Shown here piece after piece: positions 22,101 through 30,130 of a stretch of DNA of 42,287 bases (position 1 is its first letter; every line of letters begins with the position of its first letter). The notes under the pieces were generated by a model. The model was not told the origin of the DNA and did no database searches. It saw only the letters and a program-made list of their open reading frames with translations. The stretch is from Scenedesmus sp. ARA3 (lineage: Eukaryota; Chlorophyta; Chlorophyceae; Sphaeropleales; Scenedesmaceae). Position numbers and translations under genes: made by a program. The stretch covers positions 1 to 42,287 of the forward strand of contig RWJK01001464.1 of the NCBI GenBank assembly GCA_004335835.1, in the 5' to 3' direction.

Positions 22101-22571
22101 GAACTACTTCATCAACTCAAACTTTGCAAGCGGCTTGCCTCCGATCCCTCTCTCAGTTTCCTGTACTTTCTGCTGCCCTGCGCGCCCCCTGGCATTGCCT
22201 TCACAACCCCTCATATGGTCGACCTGCAGATCTGGGCGCTGAAAGCAGACATGGGGGACTTGCGCATGGCCCTACTCAACAAAGATGAGGCCCGCAACTG
22301 CAATGTGAGGCTCATTGTGGACCCGCAATACTGCAAAAAGGCCGGCATCCTCACTCGGCTGCTGCCTGGGCCGGAAGGCATCTTCAGTAAGGGCATGATC
22401 ACATGGCAGGGTCAAACATACGAGGGCTCAGGTTTGACCGGCAAGATCCAAGGCAGCAAGGCAGTGCAGCAGCTGATGCCGGTCAAGACGAAGGATGGCA
22501 AGCGCTGCAAGTTTGAGGTGCCGGTTCCGAGTGCCAGCGGGGCAATCCTGGCTGCAAAGTGGTCTCGGTAG
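16199..22571 (+). CDS. GH79 (heparanase-like) glycosidase, membrane-anchored
   Basis: Thirteen exons in consistent phase: 16199-16526, 16676-16771, 16875-17012, 17224-17612, 17881-18020, 18607-18724, 19593-19740, 20133-20219, 20485-20632, 20825-20910, 21403-21500, 21716-21880, 22230-22571; total 760 aa. Residues about 31-52 form one hydrophobic segment after a short basic N-terminus, which suggests a type II signal anchor. A Cys-rich and Gln-rich linker precedes the catalytic part. GH79 retaining glycosidases use two Glu residues. Here the acid/base is Glu403 in YELGNE and the nucleophile is probably Glu527 in ISETNSLYGGGRPSLSD. The C-terminal beta-domain has MKIWALKADMGDLRMALLNKD. Family activity is on uronic-acid-containing polysaccharides or proteoglycans; the algal substrate is unknown, perhaps cell-wall or matrix glycans. 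Several introns hold diverged copies of adjacent exons. Confidence 0.88.
18171..18271 (+). repeat. Exon echo: 3' two-thirds of GH79 exon 5 with donor
   Basis: Encodes GGASKDKKMTRVPGDDVWIA and LRDATNCR against GGASQDKMTRVPGNNVWIA and FRDATNCR in exon 5 (17881-18020), followed by a good GTGAGC donor. No clean acceptor precedes it. Confidence 0.85.
18487..18568 (+). repeat. Exon echo A of GH79 exon 6 (5' part, acceptor side)
   Basis: CCGCAG acceptor then codons for FILGLPLFPKNSIDTSQKIT, like the real exon at 18607, but it ends in a TAG (18566-18568) before the catalytic segment. Confidence 0.88.
18782..18845 (+). repeat. Exon echo B of GH79 exon 6 (3' part, donor side; E to D)
   Basis: Encodes IMAQSRKYPGDSFIGYELGN then Asp (GAC), followed by GTGAGT. 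The real exon encodes ELGNE at this point. The copy lacks the 5' half of the exon. Confidence 0.88.
18993..19026 (+). repeat. Exon echo 1 of GH79 exon 7 (acceptor side)
   Basis: GATTGCAG acceptor then CCTGAGTTGTGGCC, coding PELWPKGLAGW against PEFWPNGLGGW in the real exon at 19593. The frame ends soon after. A still weaker copy of the following segment is seen near 18890-18945. Confidence 0.75.
19109..19191 (+). repeat. Exon echo 2 of GH79 exon 7, interrupted
   Basis: Encodes PEFWPNGLGGWGSDGKWKAG, almost identical to the true exon 7 start, then is cut at 19191 by the insertion described at 19192-19542. Confidence 0.88.
19192..19542 (+). mobile_element. Short LINE-like (non-LTR) insertion, 5'-truncated
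   Basis: A 351-bp segment splits an echo of GH79 exon 7. It is bounded by TGCATTC at 19185-19191 and again at 19543-19549, a 7-bp candidate target-site duplication. It has an open frame ending in a strongly acidic C-terminus (AIAQAIDDADEFFSAFSSDG, DDDELFFDV) with a TGA at 19489-19491. A short 3'UTR follows with a 6-bp stem-loop (CCACTC-CTCGTT-GAGTGG, 19501-19518) and a (TGTAA)4 tail. Simple-repeat tails and 3' hairpins are typical of 5'-truncated non-LTR retrotransposons. No reverse transcriptase remains, so the class is inferred. Confidence 0.6.
19840..19960 (+). repeat. Two exon echoes of GH79 exon 7 3' end
   Basis: GCCATCAACGCCTGCGGCAG (19871-19890) and AATCAACCCCTGAGGCAGCA (19906-19925) with AAGAAGATG and GGCCTG(G/A) context repeat the end of exon 7 (19692-19740). 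The second also keeps a GTGAGC donor. Both are diverged. Confidence 0.75.
20284..20432 (+). repeat. Two exon echoes of GH79 exon 8 3' end with donor
   Basis: CTACCTGCGGCAGCTCAGCA then GGCACTGTGAGCGCC (about 20296-20332) and TGCTTGCGGGAGCTCAACAC then GCACTGTGCAC (about 20400-20430) copy the end of exon 8 (about 20196-20227), including the donor position. Confidence 0.75.
20929..21003. repeat. TTGACCAGC(T) minisatellite in GH79 intron 10
   Basis: About eight tandem 9-11-bp units alternating TTGACCAGC and TTTGACCAGT. Confidence 0.9.
21311..21368 (+). repeat. Exon echo of GH79 exon 11 (acceptor side)
   Basis: TTGCAG then GTGCTGTTGGGTTCCACCTA matches the real exon 11 start (GTGCTGTTGGGTTCCACCTG at 21403) and stays close through GGGGCATTGGCGGCC before diverging into a CTG tract. 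Confidence 0.9.
21940..22010 (+). repeat. Exon echo of GH79 exon 12 3' end
   Basis: CCAACTTTGTGCCTGTTTGA and the following GGGGCAAGTACAGCGCCAGC copy the end of exon 12 (about 21826-21880). A stop replaces Trp and the donor is degraded. Confidence 0.8.
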
Positions 22572-24637
22572 CTGCTGGGAGAGGCAGCTGCAGGAGGGCC
22601 TGGCGGCTGCACCAGTGACGCTATATATGAAGAGTTTGAGGAGGCAGCACCAGCAGCAGCAGTAGCAGCAGCAGCAGCAGCCATGCATGCTGCAAAAAAA
22701 GGATGTTCATTGCATGCATGCACCATCTGCACAGTGTGGTGTGATGTGCTGCACGTTTGAAGTGCCTGTTCCACATGCAAGCAGGGCGATCCTGGTTGCA
22801 AAGTGGTCCTGGTAACTGCTGGAAGAGGCTGTTGCTCAGGCGCAGGGTGGAGGCTTGTGAAGTTGAAGCAGCAGCAGCAGCAGCAGCAGCAGAAGCGGCA
22901 GCAGTGCTGCATGTTCCATGAATAGGGGAGGCCAGTGCATGCATTGACCATTTGCACAGCGTAGTGAGGTGCCGTATTCCGCACAGCGTCGTAATCTGTA
23001 GTAGCAATCCCAGGGTACACATAATGCCGGAGTTGATGCTGCACACATACATTCAACTTGCTGACGTTTTGCTGTAGGTGCACATTGTCATAGTTGTTGC
23101 TGCAGTTTGCTAGAGTTTGCTAGAGTTGCTGAGCTGCCCATAAATCTGTCAGATACTGTCACAGATCAGGCGCTATGTCTGCCAAGCATGATGTGTGCAC
23201 CCGCTGCATTCAAGCAGGCCACATCTGCCGTGCAGTGAAGAATGCATGTTTGCTCTTACCTTTTGCTTGTTGACACTTAGTGCTTTAGACTAGCAGTTGA
23301 AAGTTGTTTATGTAGACCAGTCACAGGACTTCTTTTGATTTGTCCAGCAGGGCCCGAACTGAACTGAATGTGTGTATACGCATGGCACACAGCTGCCAGC
23401 ATGCAACATTGGCGCGCGTCGCAGCATATCCATGGCTATGTTGTCATTTGATCGCATCAAAGGTGGTGCGCTGTGCAGCAGCTTGCATGCGGCCAGGTGG
23501 TGGCGCTCCAACATGGTGCACAAGTCTCTTGCTGAAACAGGACAGAGGGCACCAACAGACTGGCATCTGTATGCCAACCAGGCAGCTTGTCGTGACACAC
23601 ATATGATATTCTACATTAGGAGCATCACCATGCTCGTGCCTTGTTGGTGACTGGCGTCAGTGTGCCAACCAGGCGGCGCGGATGTGCTCCAGGTTTTTGC
23701 ATTGATGTGGATACCGTGTGCATATAGTTGCGGCTGCATGTGCGCTGTGTGTCGTCATGCCAGGGCCCTCTGCTTGCAGTGACTCATGCCACAGCACACT
23801 GAGCCAAGTTGGCAAGAGCAACATGTGCACAGCATGACTTTGTGCACAGCATGATTGTGTGAACAGCTCGACTGTGTGCACCACCTTGTGAATTGTGTTT
23901 CGCAAAGGTTTGATTATGCCATGATGTGCGTCCGGCATAGCCTCACATGTGCTCCCCGCATTTGATGCCTCAGCCCTGGTTTACTGATGCACTATCAGCT
24001 GAATGTTGTACTGGTCTTGTACTGACGCTATTGCAGTGCGCGTGATGATCACACAACATGGTTCCATGATAAGCATTCATAGTGGCTGCTGTCAAAGGTT
24101 TGGGTGTTTTCTCATCCCTTCAAGGACAGCGGATGGAGACGCGGGGCGTCACAGCGCTTATCACAATGTCACACTGTGAGGGGTGAGGGGTGTAAGTGCT
24201 TTACGTATCGCCTTACTGTCTTTTTGTGGACAGAGGCAACCTTTTGTAATTGATACAAGGCAAGTTTCATGGTGAGGGCTGCGAAGGGTCTCAGTGACTG
24301 GCAAACAAGCAAGCCTGGCCTGCCAGGCCCAGGCTGGGCATGCCATCAGGGCTTTCTCTGCTTGCAGGGCAGCAGTTGGTGGCGCTGAGTGGCAGTAACA
24401 TCACTGTCTGCAGACATGACTTTACAGAAGTGAACACTTCATTGCTGTTTCTGATGGTTGCTTGTTTGCTCAGCTGCACTTTGAAAGGTGACCAGGAGGG
24501 AAGTGGGAGGGTTCAATGTCATTGTCATTATTTGAGCGGTGCTGCTGCTGAGTTTTGTGCAGCTGCAGCAGCGCACCCACGCTGATGTTGCCATGTTGCT
24601 TTTTGGTTAATGATGATAGCACTGCAATGAAGCAAAC
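22572..24637. other. Interval between GH79 and DYRK genes, with a terminal-exon echo
   Basis: At about 22748-22840 the end of GH79 exon 13 is repeated. It encodes CTFEVPVPHASRAILVAKWS then Trp, then TAA instead of TAG, and the downstream GCTGCTGGGAGAGGC-like stretch is also shared. CTG tracts occur near 22650 and 22867. From 22920 to 24637 I see no gene: short Cys/His-rich frames only. The DYRK promoter should be at the right end. Confidence 0.55.
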
Positions 24638-27600
24638 ATGGAAGCTTCTGATGACTTTGTGGAAAGGCTGAGGCAGGTACTGCAGTTCCTACAGGATCAC
24701 GGCTTCAATAAAGCTGCAGAGGCTGTATATGAAAGTTTAGAATACCTTGAAAGAAAACCTAGCCTCGATTCAACTGATGAGCAGCTGCAGGCCTCGCTGC
24801 ATTCGGCACCAGTGGCCTTCGGAGAGGACCAAGACTTTGCAGATCAGGAAGGTCCACAGGAAGAGTATAGAAGCAGATCAGCGGAGCCTGTCTTAGTCAG
24901 CAGGTGAGTGCGATCGCAAAGGCGGGTGCGAGTTTCACGTTCTGCAGTGATGCTGTGCTGACCGAGGCCCTGGCCCCGCTCTGCAGTCGTGGGGCTTCAG
25001 AGGACGCTGATGAAGGACGTGAGGAGCAGCGGCAGAGCCCTTGGCTGCCTGGGGACGCAGCAGCGCTCACCAAGCGCCTGTCTGGTGAGAGTCATGGCAC
25101 TGCCTATCCGTTGTGGGTTGCAGGAGCGTAGTCTGCTACCCAGACGCACGTCGTGTTGACTTGGTTCTGATTCAACGTCATCTTGCTTCTGTACTGCGTC
25201 AGGCCCAGCGTATGCTGGTGTACCAGTGCTGCCCTGCTGTTGTGATGCTGCGCTGCTGCTCTGTGCAGATGCCCTGATGCTGTGAACCCGCCTGTTGGGC
25301 GGTAGCCACCTGTTGCATCTTTTGCGGACTCCAACCCAACAGCATGCGCATAAGCAACAGCAGCTTGCAGCCTGTGATGCTGCACACCTGCTGGCCTCTG
25401 CACATGTCTGCATGTGTTGCTGATGCTTGTGTGGTGCGCGCAGGTTCCACTCGCTTGTATGAGGACCCAGATGTGGATGAATACGAAGGCATGGATGATA
25501 TCGGCTATGTGCGGCGGCTGGTGCCCCACCAGCAGGAGTTCATCATGCGGCAGCTGGACCTCTTGCAGGACAGCGAGGTGGAAGGCTACGCCTTTCCTGC
25601 AAGCAGCAGCGAGCAGCCTTACATCCCCAGCGAAAGCGCACGCTCGCGCAGCAGCGCCAGCAGCAGCGCCAGCCTGAGCAGTCCAGGCATGTCCTCCTGC
25701 AAGCAGAATCACGTGGGGCCGCCCTCGCATGACAACGCACAGCAGCAGGACCAGCAGGGGCTCGGTAGCGCCTACCAAGTGCGTGCAGGCAGCTATGGCA
25801 GCAGCCCCACAGCAGCAGCAGCAGCAACAGGCGATGCAGCTTGGGACAGCGGTCCTGCAGGCATCGTGTTTGCAGAGCCGGTCACAACACCCACAAAGGA
25901 CTCGCGGCGCAGCACCAGCAGCGAGCCTAAGTGCAGCTTGAGTCGAGTGGAGTCCCTCTCAAACTCATTCATAGATGAGCTGGAGTCCTGCGAAGGCGCC
26001 GGCGACCGGGACGGCCGGCTCTCTGAGGTGTGCAGCACTGGCGGCGACATTTCTACTTCGCTGCGGCGCAGCGGCGCAGATGGCAGCAGCGACAGTGCGC
26101 CTCGCGGCCGCAGCAGCACAGATGCAGCAGGTGCAGGGGGTTATGACGATGTGATTGATCTCAGCCCGCCGAGCCCGCCGCCTGACTGTGCTGCCGATGC
26201 TGGCATAGACCTCAGCAACATCTTTGAGCTGGGGCTGCGGGGCAGCAGCAGAACCTCGTCTGTGGATGTGCTGTATGGCTCTGTGCGCTGCTGGAGCGAG
26301 ACTGACAGTGAGTTCAGCAATGACCACAGGCCACGCTCGCAGGGAGCTGGCAGCACCTCTGCGCCAAGGCTGCTTTCGGGGCTGGGGCGAGCAAAGCCGG
26401 CGTCCAAGCTGCAGCCGCCGCCGCAGCAGCAGGAGCAGCAGCAGCAGCCTGAGCAGCAGCAGGAGAGCTTGCTGCTGGAGCAGCAGCAAGAGCAGGGGCT
26501 GCAGCAGGAGCAAGCGCAGCTACAGCAGCGAGATGAGGTGCAGCAGCAAGATGAGCAGCAGCAGGAGGTGCCGCAGCTGGAGAAGCAGCAGGAAGAACCG
26601 CAGCAACAGCAGCAGGAGCAGCAGCAATTGCAAGCAGTTGCAGAGCCTGCTGAGCAGCAGCAACCGCAAATACAAAGGTGAGGCAACAGCAGCAGTTGCA
26701 AGCACAACACAACCTTGAGACATGTCTCAAGTAGCCTGTGTACAGCATGCACCGTATCAACATACCATGTGTTTGTACCGCCAAAATGCTGGCGGCAGAT
26801 TGCACGGCAGTTGCCAGACAGCCGTCATTTGCATGCGGTTTCTGGGCGCAGGTCACTGGACCTGCAATGGAGCTACTGCTGAGCACTCCTTGGCTGACCC
26901 CACACCTGCATGCCCGCACCCGTCTGCCTTGCTGCAAACCTTACTTTCCTGCTCGTGCAGTCCCACCAGCAGCAGCGACACTGCAGCGCCAGGGCTAACC
27001 CTAGCAGCGCCTGCGCCAGCAGCAGCAGGCGGCAGTGGTGGTGGTGGTGGTGGGTTTGGCTTCAGCTTCCCCACCACGCCGCCGAGTGCTGTGGATGCTG
27101 CTGTGCATGAGGAGCGGGCTGAGCGTGTGTTCTCCACCTGGGCCAGCAACCACAGCAGATCAGGGCTGGATGCTGCAGGGGCCTCAGATGATGAAGGTGC
27201 GGGGTGTGGCAGAGTTTATGCATAGCAAATGCGTCACTTTGCATAGTAGCGCCTGCAGTAAAGGGCGCAGCTGGTGTGTGCAGCTGCAAAAACCTGGTTG
27301 GCAGTACAACTATGATGCCAGTGGCTGCCTTGGTTTGACAGCAGCTGCAATGAGGCACACATTTCGTCAACATATGATGGCCTGGAACTGTGTCTGCAAG
27401 GCCGTCAGTGATGTAGTGGCACTGTGTGATGGTACTGCGATCTGTGCCATCTGTGACGGCGCATGCAAGTGGTTGATGCTTGACATGCTGACATGCTGCT
27501 CATTCTGCATCTGTTGTCGTTATTGCTTGCAGCAGACACAGGCAGCAGCAAGCCGTTTGTGGTGCTGCCAGACAGCAGCAGCGATGCAACGCAGGAAGCA

Positions 27601-28716
27601 GCAGACCCAAATGACACCTCCTGGGAGTTCCCCATGACGCCAGCAGCTGTGCCGGAAGTAACACAGAGCAGCAGCAGCGGCGCTGCGGGCGGCAGCGCTG
27701 CAGATGCAGCTGCGGACGGCTCGCCTGCTGCTGCTGCTGCTGCTGCTACTGCTGATACAGTTGTGCTTGCTGCGCCTGTAACACCCACAAGCATGCCGCC
27801 AATCAGCCCTCGTTCTGCTGCAGCAGCAGCAGCAGCAGGCGCTGCTGCCTCCCCTGCTGCTGCCGATGCAGCGGCGGAGCCGCAGAGTGTGTTTGCAGCT
27901 GTAGCAGCAGCAGCGCTCGAGCGCGGCGGCAGCGGCAGCATGGCAAAGCTTGAGCGCGCAGCAGCAGGCAGCGCCAGCGGCAGCAGGTCAGGCAGTAGAC
28001 CTCCCAGCAGCTCCCTTGGGGGCGCAGGGCAGCTAGCAAAGCGCGGCAGCAGCAGCAGCTTGGCGAAAGCAGGCAGCCAAAGCAGCACACCTACGCCAGC
28101 AGCTGGCGCTTTGCCAGGCATGGCTGGCGGCAGCTACCGCAGCAGTCCAGTCGCTGGGGCAGGCTCTGAAGTGCAGGAGGGTCTGCCTGTGTATGCTGGG
28201 CAGCTGGGCCAGGTAGAAGGCGATGCTGATGCAGCGTCAATTGGCACAGGTGTGTGATGAGCTGTGCAGCAGAGCGCTGCTGTGCTGCCTTTTGTGCATG
28301 CGTAGTTTGGGAGTGCAGGAGGGGCTGCCTATGTATGCTGGGCAGCTGGGGCAGGTGGAAGGTGATGCTGATGCAGCCTCAGTCGGCACAGGTGCGTGGT
28401 CATGTGTGCAGCAGAGCGCTGCTCTGTCGCTGTTTTTGCATGCGTGGTCTGGAAGTGCAGGGCGGCTTGGCTGGCTGCCTATGTATGCTGGGCAGCTTGG
28501 GTTTGTGGGTGGTTTGCTGCAGCCTGGCGAGGCTGATGCTGCCTCAACAGGCAAATGTGCGACTGGAACTGTGTGCTGGCATGTGTGGTTTGGACTAGCA
28601 CCCTGTAAGACCACCCTGCGGATTTTGTGCTCTAGGCCTTAACAGATAGAAGCGTGCAAGCACACAACACAATCATTGGACTGACGCTAGTCGAGCCCTG
28701 CTGCTGCCGGCGCCGC

Positions 28717-28751
<35 letters not shown>

Positions 28752-30076
28752 GATCAGGTGGCTACGCGGGCTCCGAGCTGGGCGCGCCGCGCTATGTGGT
28801 GGACGAGTCGGGCAACCTGCTCTACGAGTACGACGCGGCCTACGTGGACAGCAAGTGAGTGCAGACGGGAGGCCATGAAATGTGCTTGTGTTGTCCCTGA
28901 GGCATTGCATTTGCACGGCCGCGTGCGCGTGACCAACCGTTCAACAAGCGGCACCACCTGCTTTGCCACCATCATCACCTGCCGCGTCACCTGCTGCGGC
29001 AGTACAAGAAATTTTGTGCTGCCTGTCTTCCACCGACGGCGCCTCACCACTTCCTTTTGTTGCTGCATGCATGTGGACTCGTAACTTCTGAACAATTTCA
29101 ACATTGTGCCGCAGGTACGAGACGTTTGAGCTGCGCGTGATCCACCGGCGCCGCCACACCGGCTTTGAGGACAGCAAGGAGTTCCCCATACGCAAGAACG
29201 ACTTGATTGCGGGGCGCTACCAGGTGTGGCAACCACGGGTTGATGGTTGAGTGTGTTTCATTGTGTTTGTGTGTGGTTTTAGAACAGCAAGGAGTTCCCC
29301 TTACGCAAGAACGACCTGATCGCGGGATGCTACCAGGTGCGGCTGGTTGCTGTCTTGTTTATTCCCTGAAGCCTTGAAGCATGTGTGCTGATGATACGTT
29401 CTTGGTTGCCGAGCGTTCGGGTGATATTGTTGTAGCGCTGTGCGCTGCACTCCTTGGCTTCCTTGTTTGTGTTGCCCTCGGTTTGTGTTGCTGACGGTGG
29501 TAACGGTTGGCGCCGTGTCTGTGCTTACACACCGCTGTCATGGCCTGCACAACATGCAGGTGATGGACTTCCTGGGCAGTGCGGCCTTCAGCCAGGCGGT
29601 GCAGGCGCTGGACACGGCCACAGGCGCGCTGGTGTGCCTGAAGATCATCAAGAACAACAAGGTGCGGGTGTTGACCGTTGAGTTGGATTGCTGACTGTTC
29701 TGTTCTACTGCCTTGGTGGTCGCGTTCATTGCGGGTCCCTACACTAACGGTGCAGGACTGATCCATTGCTGCAGCAGCTCATTGTTGTTGAGCTATCATT
29801 TTGCTGTCACCTTGCCGCCCGCAGGACTACTTTGACCAGAGCCTTGATGAGATCAAGCTGCTGCGCTACGTGAACGCTGCCGACCCGGAGGATGAGCACC
29901 ACATCGTGCGCCTGTACGACTTCTTCTACTACAAGGTGCGACCGCGGTTTTGTGGGTTCGTGGCAGTGCTATTGCCGCTGCTGCTGCTGCTGCTGCTGCT
30001 CTGACGAGTACCATATTGTGCGCCTGTACGACTTCTTCTACTACAAGGTGCGAGTGGGTGTGCGTGTTTGTGGCAG

Positions 30077-30130
<54 letters not shown>

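Noticed and set aside
23340..23650. Overlapping plus-strand frames between GH79 and DYRK
   Set aside because: Cys/His/Arg-rich, no motif, no coherent splice sites; typical of noncoding DNA of this composition.
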